The translations under genes and the position numbers were made by a program. The notes under the pieces were generated by a model that saw only the letters and a list, made by a program, of their open reading frames with translations, did no database searches and had not been told where the DNA came from. From Shimia sp. SK013 (GTDB lineage: Bacteria > Pseudomonadota > Alphaproteobacteria > Rhodobacterales > Rhodobacteraceae), in contig NZ_LAJH01000006.1 in NCBI RefSeq assembly GCF_001292625.1, positions 1 to 64,000 of the forward strand: 64,000 nt of DNA, given 5' to 3'. Shown piece by piece: positions 1 through 7,440 of this stretch. The stretch's first letter is position 1. Each line of letters begins with the position of its first letter.

Positions 1-1
1 A

Positions 2-130
2 GGCGGGCATTCGTCTGGCAAGGATCACCCGTCATGGCGGCATGGAATGCGGTCGCGGGAATGGATCGAGACAAGAGCGGAGATCAACGATCTGGCGCGA
101 GAGATAAGAGAGATCGAGCGCTTGATTTAG
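2..130 (+). CDS. C-terminal end of an HG-motif small protein (partial)
   Basis: The frame is open from the left edge to a TAG at 128-130. The visible 42 residues have a Gly/Ser/Lys/His-rich start, then WRHGMRSREWIE and a charged helix ending REIREIERLI. This resembles the short phage- and island-borne proteins with a conserved KHG-x-Y-(S/T)-x-E-x-I segment followed by a helix, found in alphaproteobacteria. Its function is not established. The start lies outside the window, and the match is by pattern only, so the call is tentative. It fits the accessory character of the left strip. Confidence 0.4.
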   Translation, partial: GGHSSGKDHPSWRHGMRSREWIETRAEINDLAREIREIERLI

Positions 131-158
131 GTAATCGCACGAGCCACTTTAGTTCTTT

Positions 159-209
159 TTTGGTGCCAAACGACATATTAAGCTTGCGCAAACACCTTTT
201 AGTGCTAAA
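159..209. promoter_or_regulatory. Two 12-bp palindromes, possible operator pair
   Basis: TTTGGTGCCAAA at 159-170 and TTTAGTGCTAAA at 198-209 are each perfect 5+2+5 palindromes. They fit one consensus, TTTRGTGCYAAA, with centres 39 bp apart. They lie in the leader of the NYN gene that starts at 295. Paired short palindromes of this kind are typical operators for small helix-turn-helix repressors of phages and islands. No such repressor is visible in the window, so the role is inferred. Confidence 0.4.
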
Positions 210-247
210 TAGGAATCATCTAACCGGTGGGGTTCGCGCCATCGGAT

Positions 248-274
248 AAGCCGCTCGCAAGGGCGGCTTTTTCA
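248..274 (+). terminator. Intrinsic terminator
   Basis: Stem AAGCCGC (248-254) and GCGGCTT (263-269) with an 8-nt loop, followed by a T-rich run. It lies 20 bp upstream of the NYN gene, so it either ends the transcript of the upstream HG-motif gene or acts in the NYN leader. Confidence 0.6.
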
Positions 275-294
275 TTTATAGAATTGGTGAACAC

Positions 295-906
295 ATGACT
301 GCACATCGTGTTTCGGTCTACATCGATGGCTTCAATCTCTATCACGCTCTCGATGATCTTGGCGAAAGTCATCTAAAATGGCTCGACCTTTGGGCGTTGT
401 CCGAAACACTGATCCGACAGAACGAGGCAGTCACTACTGTAAAATACTTCTCAGCGTATGCGACGTGGATGCCGGCTAGCTATCGCCGCCATCAGAGATA
501 CGTGGCTGCATTGCAAGCCCGAGGCGTCCAGTTCATTGAAGGCCGCTTCAAAGAAAAGCCGATGCAGTGCAAGAGTTGCAATGTACGCTATAAAGCTCAC
601 GAAGAGAAAGAAACCGATGTGAATATCGGCGTTCAGCTTATGGCTGATGGCTTAAAGGATAGGTTCGACCGTGCCCTGGTCATTTCCGCTGACACTGATT
701 TGAATGAGGCTGTGACGCTTACTAAGGCAGAAACAGCAGGCAAACAGATCGACCTGGTAGCCCCTCCAAAGCGCAAGGGGCGAAACTCAGTAGCTTTGTT
801 CGAGGTAACAGTAGGCCGCGTACGGCGCTCTCTACTGCCCCCTCAGATCGTTCTGGAGGACAAAACCATCATCCGACCAATTGAATACGACCCTCCGATA
901 ACCTAA
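295..906 (+). CDS. NYN-domain (PIN-like) nuclease, LabA/DUF88 type
   Basis: 203 aa. The N-terminal strand carries YIDGFNLYHAL (residues 9-19) with acidic D11 and N14. An EKETDVNIG segment follows (D108), and then SADTDL (131-136). These are the acidic residues expected to bind the metal in NYN/PIN-like RNases. A CKSC pair at 92-95 may form a small zinc loop between the strands. The family probably cuts RNA; the substrate here is unknown. Standalone NYN genes are often carried on islands, which fits the position between an HG-motif gene and the tRNA-Leu. The start at 295 has only a weak GGTG ribosome site. Domain call is firm, role is inferred. Confidence 0.8.
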   Translation: MTAHRVSVYIDGFNLYHALDDLGESHLKWLDLWALSETLIRQNEAVTTVKYFSAYATWMPASYRRHQRYVAALQARGVQFIEGRFKEKPMQCKSCNVRYKAHEEKETDVNIGVQLMADGLKDRFDRALVISADTDLNEAVTLTKAETAGKQIDLVAPPKRKGRNSVALFEVTVGRVRRSLLPPQIVLEDKTIIRPIEYDPPIT

Positions 907-1131
907 TCAAACAGCGCACTACCGCACTACCGCGCAATCCTGCCACCTCCGCCATCAGGCCCCTACCTCTGCCGGAACTACCTGCGTGATGCTGGCTTTG
1001 CTGGTCTTTGATCCTCAACAAGCCGCTCGGCTCGGTCAAAGTGCTTTCTAAGGTCTTCAAATTGGCTTGCGACAGCGGTCGCGTAATGCGTTACAACTCA
1101 ATAATGGAATTTGTTAGGGTAGCTAATAGAC

Positions 1132-1155
1132 AACGGCCCGCAAGAGCGGGCCGTT
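1132..1155. terminator. Palindromic terminator between NYN gene and exported peptide
   Basis: AACGGCCCGC (1132-1141) pairs perfectly with GCGGGCCGTT (1146-1155) around the loop AAGA. It lies just beyond the stop of the minus-strand peptide gene (1174) and is probably its terminator. T-richness is modest on both sides, so it could serve either strand. Confidence 0.6.
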
Positions 1156-1173
1156 TGGTATAGTTTCACCTGA

Positions 1174-1326
1174 TTAACAGCCACAGGTTGGGCAAGTATA
1201 TTCGTTGAGCTCTTTGATGAATTCACAGCCAGGGTCGAGAGCGGGTTTGCGGTCTGCAATAGCTATTGTAGCAGTCGCACCAAGCAGCGTCATCGCAACT
1301 GCGGCGGTTTGAATAAGATGTTTCAT
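1174..1326 (-). CDS. Small exported peptide with C-terminal Cys motif
   Basis: 50 aa from ATG at 1326, preceded by an AAAGGAA ribosome site at good spacing. A longer in-frame start at 1389 lacks one. The first ~24 residues form a signal peptide (MKH, then a hydrophobic Ala/Thr/Leu core ending IAIA). The mature part is about 26 residues and ends with a CPTCGC cluster plus one earlier Cys. I do not recognise the family. The Cys spacing could allow disulphide or metal binding. It stands alone on the minus strand in the AT-rich strip. Confidence 0.5.
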   Translation of the reverse strand: MKHLIQTAAVAMTLLGATATIAIADRKPALDPGCEFIKELNEYTCPTCGC

Positions 1327-1891
1327 GGCAAAGGTTCCTTTCGGTTTGTTGCCGTGATCCAAACATACGGTCAGAGTGTTGTTGACCAAAGAAGCTAAAG
1401 GAAAAGTGTGTTTGTTGAGTCGCCGTTAATATGGCCTTTTGGTCACAGGTCATAGAGATTGACTTGTATATGTAGGGCCATAAAAGTCAGCGACTTAAAC
1501 TCCAATATCGTAGTATTCCTTCAGTATGCTACGAAAATGTGATCACAAAAAATAGGCGCTGGCAACGGAGCTTGAACCTCCGTCCACCCAGCTCGATCAC
1601 CGATTTTCGAAAGTTGGGAGTGAGTTTTTCTCGGTCCAACACAAACCGCCGCAAGTTTGGCCATCTGGAACACCTAATTTCCCCAACTCAAGGATGTGCC
1701 GTAGTTCGTCCTTCTTGAAAGTCTCAGATGTTTTCGCCGGCCAGCTGGCGGTGAAAGCAGTAGATACAGGCGCAGCGAATAGATGCCTTCGAATGAGAGA
1801 ACTGCAAGGCGTGACGATGGAACTGAAAAACACTTCTTGTCCCGAACCCGCACTTCGATAGTCTGTCCAAACAAGCGCGTGGAGTTTGGAC
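1327..1891. other. Gene-poor AT-rich stretch
   Basis: No convincing gene in about 565 bp. It includes an imperfect inverted repeat (arms about 1510-1518 and 1524-1532, 7 of 9 matched) and a 6-bp-stem hairpin, ACGGAG/CTCCGT, near 1565-1583. Minus-strand open frames across 1597-1950 have no ribosome site and overlap the start of the next gene. The base composition is clearly more AT-rich than the chromosome to the right, as expected for acquired DNA. Confidence 0.5.
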
Positions 1892-2923
1892 ATGTTTCGA
1901 AAGTTATTCGGGTTTAAAAAAGACAATAGCCCGGACGAACCAACAACCAAACCACGGTCTGTTCAACTGGACTCAAACCAACAGGTTCAATTTCTCTCCC
2001 TCTTTACTTCACCCGCTGATGTAGCGAAGCGCCTGAACGCCAATCATACGGCCCTTTGGGAAGATAAGTTGGGTGCGCCAGTCTTTGACGTAATTGCCGC
2101 TCTGACAGACGCAGAACTACTGCGAGAGGCAACCCTTTCCGAAAAGCTTGAAGCCTCTTTCAAGTTGAGCGAGCTGAAGGAAATGGCTTCTTCTCAAGGT
2201 GTGAAAGCGAGCGGTAAAAAAGCAGATATCGCAGAACGGATCGCAAGTAGTTCACGCACTGGCTTTTGCGATGAACTTGGAGGTCGGAACATTTTGATCT
2301 GCACCGACAGAGCCCAAGATGCGGTTTCGGAACACAAGGCCGCAAAAAAACTGGACTTAGAGCGAGCTCAATTGCGCACTTTAGAATTATTGCGGGCCCG
2401 TAATTTTTCCGAAGCTTGTAATATCGTTTGTCGGTATGAGGAGGCTCAGTTTTATCAACGCGGTATAGGTGTGAATTGGAAATCTGCCGACCAGAGGCTT
2501 TTCAAAGAAATTACCATAATTTTCAAAGCGAACCCTGGATTTCACAAGTCCCGTTATGGCGGCGTATCCCAAGCCAGCAGAGAGCTTGCGGCAATGTTTT
2601 CCTTGTGGGGAACTGAACGTTTCGGGCGGGTAATATCAGATGAGTTGTTAGACAATAACGACAAAAACAGAGTACTCGCCGCGCGTATGCTTTTGTTCTT
2701 TGCCCGCAACAAACTGCAAGTCGATCAGGCCAAGAGATTGTCACAAGGTTATCGGTTTGAAGTTTTGAAGGTCAAGGATCGAAACTCGACCTGTCTCGCC
2801 TGTCGAAGCGATGACGGGCACCTTTATGATTTGGATAATGTTCCCGAGTTGCCGCACCCTGACTGCAATTGCGAAGTAGGTTGCAGGTGCAATGCGGTGC
2901 TGGTGCCGCCCAGCAACCGCTAG
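1892..2923 (+). CDS. SAP-domain protein with C-terminal Cys cluster
   Basis: 343 aa. The ATG at 1892 is chosen over the upstream TTG because GGAG at 1881-1884 is 7 bases away. Residues ~89-118 (FKLSELKEMASSQGVKASGK and onward) match a SAP helix-extension-helix nucleic-acid-binding motif. The C-terminus has Cys at 301, 304, 325, 327, 331 and 333 around a DDGHLYDLDNVPELPHPDC segment. This resembles the C-x-x-C...DG-x-x-Y...P-x-x-P-H-P-x-C tail of MuF-like head morphogenesis proteins and of other phage-linked proteins. The middle is helical with no recognisable fold. Codon and base use are AT-rich compared with the genes after 3.2 kb. Function unknown; a nucleic-acid-binding or phage-derived role is inferred. 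Confidence 0.65.
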   Translation: MFRKLFGFKKDNSPDEPTTKPRSVQLDSNQQVQFLSLFTSPADVAKRLNANHTALWEDKLGAPVFDVIAALTDAELLREATLSEKLEASFKLSELKEMASSQGVKASGKKADIAERIASSSRTGFCDELGGRNILICTDRAQDAVSEHKAAKKLDLERAQLRTLELLRARNFSEACNIVCRYEEAQFYQRGIGVNWKSADQRLFKEITIIFKANPGFHKSRYGGVSQASRELAAMFSLWGTERFGRVISDELLDNNDKNRVLAARMLLFFARNKLQVDQAKRLSQGYRFEVLKVKDRNSTCLACRSDDGHLYDLDNVPELPHPDCNCEVGCRCNAVLVPPSNR

Positions 2924-3020
2924 AGCTTGGCCTAGATCGAAAATGAACCGAAAGGGCAGAACTGCGAGGGCACTGAAACTTTCTTAACAATTCAGAAGGT
3001 CGCTTTCACCAACAGCGATA

Positions 3021-3044
3021 AGGGGGATATTTAGGGGGATACAA
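3021..3044 (+). repeat. Tandem GGGGGATA repeat beside tRNA-Leu
   Basis: AGGGGGATATTT (3021-3032) is followed at once by AGGGGGATACAA (3033-3044). Tandem GGGGGTA-like blocks at the 3' side of a tRNA are commonly seen next to tyrosine integrase genes and their arm sites. No integrase follows here, so this may be the scar of a decayed or rearranged integration module. Confidence 0.45.
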
Positions 3045-3096
3045 AAACTCGAAAATCCACCAACGCATTGATAAGAAATGGGATTTATGGATAATA

Positions 3097-3183
3097 TGGT
3101 GCCCAGAAGAGGACTCGAACCTCCACGTCCATACGGACACTAGCACCTGAAGCTAGCGCGTCTACCAATTCCGCCATCTGGGC
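3097..3183 (-). tRNA. tRNA-Leu (anticodon CAG)
   Basis: 87 nt including an encoded CCA (3097-3099). The acceptor stem GCCCAGA/TCTGGGC is perfect. The D-arm region reads GGCGGAATTGGTAGACGC. The anticodon stem CTAGC/GCTAG holds the loop TTCAGGT, giving CAG for CUG codons. A long variable arm (TGTCC..GGACG) and the T-arm GGAGG-TTCGAGT-CCTCT complete a class II leucine tRNA. Its 3' end faces the accessory strip on the left, the usual geometry for integration into a tRNA 3' end with the tRNA restored. Confidence 0.97.
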
Positions 3184-3402
3184 ACGGGTTGGTGAAGCAG
3201 GCATTTAGTCCTGTGGGCGGGGGGTGTCAACGCGATTCGATGGAAATTCCCAAATTTGTTCAACCTCTCTGTGCCGGCCCAACGTAAAGGTACAAAGTCG
3301 TGATGAAAAACCTGGGGTTTCATGTCGCGGTCTGGCCTTGCGACTTGTTCCGGAGCGCGCGGGGGGCTATTGCATCAGACACGACACCAGCGGAGGCGAG
3401 CC

Positions 3403-4380
3403 ATGTCGAAACTTGTCACTATTTACGGCGGGTCCGGATTTGTCGGACGCCACATAGCACAGCGTATGGCCAAAGAAGGCTGGCGTGTGCGTGTCGCAGT
3501 GCGCCGTCCGAATGAGGCGATGTTCGTAAAACCTTATGGGTCGGTCGGACAAGTGGAGCCGGTATTCTGCAATGTGCGGGATGATGCGTCTGTGGCCGGT
3601 GTTATGGCCGGGGCTGATGCGGTAGTGAACTGTGTTGGCATTCTGTCGGATCGGGGCAAGAATACTTTTGATGCGGTGCAGCATGAGGGTGCCGAGCGCA
3701 TCGCGCGCATCGCGTCCGAGCAAGGTGTGGCGACGATGGTGCATCTGTCGGCAATTGCCGACACCGAGACGGAAAGTGATTACGCAACCTCAAAGGCGCT
3801 GGGCGAAGAGGGTGTGATTCAACACATGCCGAACGCAATGATTTTGCGGCCTTCTGTGATCTTTGGGCAGGACGACGGCTTCTTTAACCGTTTTGCGTCG
3901 ATGTCGCGCATGGGTCCGATGTTGCCGATCATTGGGGGCGAAACCAAGTTCCAGCCGGTGTTCGTCGATGATGTGGCGCAGGCTGCTGTCATGGGCATTT
4001 TGGGTCAGGCCGAGGGTGTTTATGAGCTTGGTGGTCCTGAGGTGAAGACGCTGCGAGGCTGGATTGGTGAGATGCTTGAGGTCGTACAGCGCAAGCGCAT
4101 TGTAATGAACTTGCCGTTCTGGCTGGGCCGGGTGATGGCCTTTGGTTTTGGCTTGATGCAGACCGTAACCTTTGGCTTGGTGCACAACTCGGTGCTGACT
4201 AAGGATCAGGTGAGGCTGTTGAAGATAGACAATGTTGTGTCCGAGGGTGCGAAAGGGTTTGACGATCTGGGTATTCGCCCGCTGGCACCCGAGACTATTT
4301 TGCCGGACTATTTGTGGCGCTACCGCCCGTCCGGTCAGTATGACGCAATCAAGGATTCAGCGCGAAATATGAAGATCTGA
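3403..4380 (+). CDS. NAD(P)-binding SDR protein, NDUFA9-like
   Basis: 325 aa. ATG at 3403 has GGAGG about 7 bases upstream. The N-terminal Rossmann motif GGSGFVGRHIA starts near residue 8. Later segments LRPSVIFGQDDGFFNRFA and FQPVFVDDVAQA are typical of the atypical short-chain dehydrogenase branch that includes mitochondrial complex I subunit NDUFA9. The C-terminal part has a hydrophobic stretch (about residues 235-265). The catalytic YxxxK motif is replaced by YATSK. It may act with complex I or on quinone/sugar-nucleotide chemistry; substrate unknown. A strong terminator follows at 4403-4430. Confidence 0.85.
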   Translation: MSKLVTIYGGSGFVGRHIAQRMAKEGWRVRVAVRRPNEAMFVKPYGSVGQVEPVFCNVRDDASVAGVMAGADAVVNCVGILSDRGKNTFDAVQHEGAERIARIASEQGVATMVHLSAIADTETESDYATSKALGEEGVIQHMPNAMILRPSVIFGQDDGFFNRFASMSRMGPMLPIIGGETKFQPVFVDDVAQAAVMGILGQAEGVYELGGPEVKTLRGWIGEMLEVVQRKRIVMNLPFWLGRVMAFGFGLMQTVTFGLVHNSVLTKDQVRLLKIDNVVSEGAKGFDDLGIRPLAPETILPDYLWRYRPSGQYDAIKDSARNMKI

Positions 4381-4402
4381 TTGCGCGACATTAGAGATAT
4401 AG

Positions 4403-4430
4403 AGGCGGGTCCAGGTGGCCCGCCTTTTTT
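4403..4430. terminator. Intrinsic terminator between NDUFA9-like gene and uppP
   Basis: AGGCGGG (4403-4409) pairs with CCCGCCT (4419-4425), followed by six T. It sits between two convergent genes, and with its tail on the plus strand it ends the NDUFA9-like transcript. Confidence 0.85.
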
Positions 4431-4431
4431 G

Positions 4432-5241
4432 TTAGCTGTACGCGATAACTAGCAGTGTTGCGCCAAGGATCACGCGGTAGATGACGTAGGGTGTGAAACT
4501 GACGGATTTCAACAGGCGCATCATCAGGGTCAGTGCAAGTAGGGCTGCAAAGAAAGAAAAGACCGCAGCCAGAGCCATATCGCGCAACATTGCGACATCG
4601 GCTTGGGTTGCGACGTCCAAACCGAGCAAGGTGCCGCTGGCAAAGATGGTCGGGATCGACATCAGCATGGCAATCTTAGCGGCGTCAGAGCGTTCATATC
4701 CAAGAAAGCGCGCGCCGGTGATCGTTATACCCGACCGTGAGGTTCCGGGGATCAGAGCAACGGCCTGCCAAACACCGAGCAGCCAGGCGTCTTTGGTGGA
4801 CCAGTCCGCTTCGGTTTTTGTGCTGGCGCCTTTTTGGTCTGCCCACCAGAGCACGAGTCCGAAACCCAGCATGGTCCAGCCAATCAGTGCAACAGACCGC
4901 ATTGCGTCGTTGAGGCCTGTGACCTTTAGGAAAAGCCCTGCGATTATCACCGGGATTGTCGCGACGATCAGCAGATAGGCGAGTTTACTACCGGGCGTGT
5001 CGCGCTTTCCGGTCAGGGCGCGTGGCAGGCCAAGGATGGCAAGGCGGACGTCGGACCAGAAATAGAGGATCACTGCGCCCAGTGTGCCTACGTGGGCAGC
5101 GACGTCGATGGCCAGTCCCTGATCGTCAAGCCCAACCAGATTCGGCAGCAAAATCAGATGGCCCGAGGAGCTTATCGGAAGAAATTCTGTGATGCCCTGG
5201 ATGACGGCGACCAAAAGAATGTGAAAGATTGGCATGGCCAT
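4432..5241 (-). CDS. uppP: Undecaprenyl-diphosphatase UppP (BacA)
   Basis: 269 aa. It removes a phosphate from undecaprenyl diphosphate at the inner membrane, recycling the lipid carrier of peptidoglycan and polysaccharide synthesis. The first helix is followed by the signature QGITEFLPISSSGHL, and the second motif PGTSRSG lies in the later half. Seven or eight hydrophobic segments are visible and the length is normal. The start at 5241 (MAMPIF) has AAGGA 5-6 bases upstream; ATG at 5235 is the alternative. An in-frame extension to 5301 lacks a ribosome site. Confidence 0.95.
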   Translation of the reverse strand: MAMPIFHILLVAVIQGITEFLPISSSGHLILLPNLVGLDDQGLAIDVAAHVGTLGAVILYFWSDVRLAILGLPRALTGKRDTPGSKLAYLLIVATIPVIIAGLFLKVTGLNDAMRSVALIGWTMLGFGLVLWWADQKGASTKTEADWSTKDAWLLGVWQAVALIPGTSRSGITITGARFLGYERSDAAKIAMLMSIPTIFASGTLLGLDVATQADVAMLRDMALAAVFSFFAALLALTLMMRLLKSVSFTPYVIYRVILGATLLVIAYS

Positions 5242-5345
5242 CAGGTTCCTTGCATTGATACACAACGTATAAGTGCCCAATTTTTCAAAGGAAATATGCA
5301 TTTTAGATCCGACTCGGACCTAAAAAACCGGATTGATCACCAAAA

Positions 5346-5394
5346 TTGACCCCATGCCACATAAAAAACTGATATATACGTCAGTATGACTGAC
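5346..5394 (+). promoter_or_regulatory. Possible gltD promoter and operator
   Basis: TTGACC at 5346-5351 is followed 19-20 bases later by GATATAT, an acceptable but over-spaced sigma-70 pair. Directly after it GTCAG-TATGA-CTGAC (5380-5394) is a perfect 5-bp inverted repeat that could be an operator. It lies about 60-110 bp before gltD. Tentative. Confidence 0.25.
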
Positions 5395-5455
5395 TTTTAT
5401 ATCCTTTCCGAACTCTTTACAGACACATTCTGACGGAAAAGCAGGAGGCAGCGAC

Positions 5456-6892
5456 GTGGCTAAGCAACCGATGTTGAAATTTGTATCTGTGGAACGTGAC
5501 ATGCCGGTGAAGCGGGATGCCAGCGTGCGCAAAGAAGATTTCAATGAAATCTATGCGGAGTTCGCCAAGGCCAAGGCCGAGGAGCAGTCAAGCCGGTGCA
5601 GCCAATGTGGTGTGCCGTATTGCCAAAGCCATTGCCCGTTGCACAACAATATCCCTGATTGGCTGCGCCTGACGGCGACGGGTCGGTTGGAAGAAGCCTA
5701 TGCTGTCAGCCAAGCCACCAACACCTTTCCGGAAATCTGTGGCCGTATCTGCCCGCAGGACCGTCTGTGTGAAGGCAACTGCGTGATTGAACAGTCCGGC
5801 CACGGCACTGTGACCATCGGCTCGGTTGAGAAATACATCACCGATACCGCGTGGGAAAAGGGGTGGGTCAAACCCGCGTCTCCGAGCCAAGAGCGCGCTG
5901 AAAGCGTTGGCATCATCGGGGCGGGTCCTGGTGGTCTGGCCGCCGCAGATCGCCTGCGTCGCGCGGGCATTCAGGTGACGATATATGACCGTTATGACCG
6001 CGCTGGCGGCTTGCTGACCTATGGCATTCCCGGCTTCAAGTTGGAGAAAGACGTGGTCATGCGTCGCAACCAGCTGCTGGCTGACGGTGGTGTGACCTTC
6101 AAGATGAACTGTGAAATTGGCACAGACATCTCTTTTGCTGAAATCCGCGCTGCGCATAACGCGGTGATTATCGCGACTGGTGTCTATAAAAGCCGTGATT
6201 TGCAAGGGCCGGGCGCCGGTGCCAAGGGCATCGTAAAGGCGATTGATTATCTGACGGCGTCCAACCGTCAGGACTTTGGCGACAGCGTGCCGGAGATCGA
6301 AAGCGGTGAGCTGAATGCCGAGGGCAAGAAGGTTGTTGTGATCGGTGGCGGCGACACCGCGATGGATTGTGTGCGCACAGCGATCCGCCAAGGCGCTGAC
6401 AGCGTGAAATGTCTGTATCGCCGCGACAAGGCCAACATGCCCGGCTCGCAGCGTGAAACGCAGAACGCCGAAGAAGAAGGTGTGGAATTTGTCTGGCTGA
6501 GCGCGCCCAAAGGGTTCACCGGCGGCGACGCCGTAGAAGGTGTGATGGTGCAGAAGATGCGTTTGGGTCAGCCCGATGCGTCGGGCCGTCAAAGCCCCGA
6601 AGTGATCGAAGGCGCGGATTATGTCGAAGAAGCCGATCTGGTGATCAAGGCGCTGGGCTTCTCTCCTGAAGATCTGCCGACCCTTTGGGACGAACCTGAG
6701 CTGGGAGTGACCCGTTGGGGCACTGTAAAGGCGCAGTTCACCACGGGTGCGACGGACCTAGAGGGCGTTTATGCGGTGGGTGACATCGTGCGCGGCGCAT
6801 CGCTTGTGGTTTGGGCCATCAAAGACGGCCGCGATTGCGCCGATGCGATTGTTGAAAAGCTGGGCGTTCCGACGGCTGTGGCCGCCGAATAA
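5456..6892 (+). CDS. gltD: Glutamate synthase (NADPH) small subunit
   Basis: 478 aa. It feeds NADPH electrons through FAD and iron-sulphur clusters to GltB, which turns glutamine plus 2-oxoglutarate into two glutamates. N-terminal Cys groups (CSQCGVPYCQSHC and CPQDRLCEGNC) bind the [4Fe-4S] clusters. FAD motif GAGPGGLAAADRL lies near residue 160 and NADPH motif GGGDTAMDC near 300. The GTG start at 5456 has a perfect AGGAGG 7 bases upstream. In this window gltD lies ahead of gltB, with two small genes between. Confidence 0.96.
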   Translation: MAKQPMLKFVSVERDMPVKRDASVRKEDFNEIYAEFAKAKAEEQSSRCSQCGVPYCQSHCPLHNNIPDWLRLTATGRLEEAYAVSQATNTFPEICGRICPQDRLCEGNCVIEQSGHGTVTIGSVEKYITDTAWEKGWVKPASPSQERAESVGIIGAGPGGLAAADRLRRAGIQVTIYDRYDRAGGLLTYGIPGFKLEKDVVMRRNQLLADGGVTFKMNCEIGTDISFAEIRAAHNAVIIATGVYKSRDLQGPGAGAKGIVKAIDYLTASNRQDFGDSVPEIESGELNAEGKKVVVIGGGDTAMDCVRTAIRQGADSVKCLYRRDKANMPGSQRETQNAEEEGVEFVWLSAPKGFTGGDAVEGVMVQKMRLGQPDASGRQSPEVIEGADYVEEADLVIKALGFSPEDLPTLWDEPELGVTRWGTVKAQFTTGATDLEGVYAVGDIVRGASLVVWAIKDGRDCADAIVEKLGVPTAVAAE

Positions 6893-6905
6893 GGCACTCG
6901 GCATC

Positions 6906-6941
6906 GCGTCGGTATTGCGTCTGTATCGCGACAGTGCCGAT
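6906..6941 (+). repeat. 36-bp intergenic repeat, copy A
   Basis: A 36-bp element 13 bp after the gltD stop. It matches 55069-55104 at 33 of 36 positions, differing only at element positions 11, 12 and 17. It opens with GCGTCGGTAT, repeats CGTC-GTAT, and ends with TATCGCGACAGTGCCGAT. In this copy GCATCG (6901-6906) and CGATGC (6938-6943) form a perfect inverted repeat around it. The next gene starts 61 bp downstream on the same strand. Role unknown. Confidence 0.75.
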
Positions 6942-7002
6942 GCACGCCCCCAAAACACGAAACGTCAGAACAGCTGACCAAGATGATGAAAAGGTAAATG
7001 GC

Positions 7003-7440
7003 ATGGTAACCCGAAGCGGACATTGCATGTGTGGCGCGGTGACTTTCACCGCGACCGACGTGTCGTCCGAATTCGGGGCCTGTTATTGCGAGATGTGCCG
7101 CCGTTGGAATGGCGACCGTTTTGTCGGGGTGCATGTGCCGATTGCCGCGATGCAGATAAACGGCGCGAACCAGATATCTACTCACAAAAGTTCGGATTGG
7201 GCCGCGCGGTCGTTCTGCAAAGCCTGCGGATCGAACCTTTGGTATCGTCTGACCGATGGGCCTGATGCTGGGAACTACTCTGTGGCGCTGGGCCTGTTTG
7301 ACGATGTGAGTGGCATGAAGCTGGCGCGGGAGTTTTTCGTGGACCGCAAGGATTGTCTGTTCGACCTGCCGGAAGGGCGGATCCAGATGACCACGGCAGA
7401 GATTAACGCGAAATATGGTTTGTCTGAGGAGGCACCATGA
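7003..7440 (+). CDS. GFA/CENP-V domain zinc protein
   Basis: 145 aa. The ATG at 7003 has AAAGG upstream; an in-frame extension to 6934 would run into the 36-bp repeat. The family (glutathione-dependent formaldehyde-activating-like, Mss4 fold) binds zinc through Cys pairs. Visible are GHCMCGAV (C8, C10), CYCEMCRRW (C29, C32) and FCKACGSNLWYR (C72, C75). Many members are mis-annotated as formaldehyde-activating enzymes; the substrate here is not evident. It sits between gltD and gltB and its stop overlaps the next start (ATGA). Confidence 0.85.
   Translation: MVTRSGHCMCGAVTFTATDVSSEFGACYCEMCRRWNGDRFVGVHVPIAAMQINGANQISTHKSSDWAARSFCKACGSNLWYRLTDGPDAGNYSVALGLFDDVSGMKLAREFFVDRKDCLFDLPEGRIQMTTAEINAKYGLSEEAP

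Noticed and set aside
911-932. Short tandem GCACTACC repeat
   Set aside because: Only two units, no link to a gene or structure.
1556-1600. tRNA-like 3' half (minus strand GGAGGTTCAAGCTCC)
   Set aside because: The T-stem cannot pair in the canonical register and no acceptor, D or anticodon arms exist; it is a simple 6-bp hairpin.
1597-1950. Minus-strand 117-codon frame
   Set aside because: No ribosome site, overlaps the start of the SAP gene, no protein-like domain.
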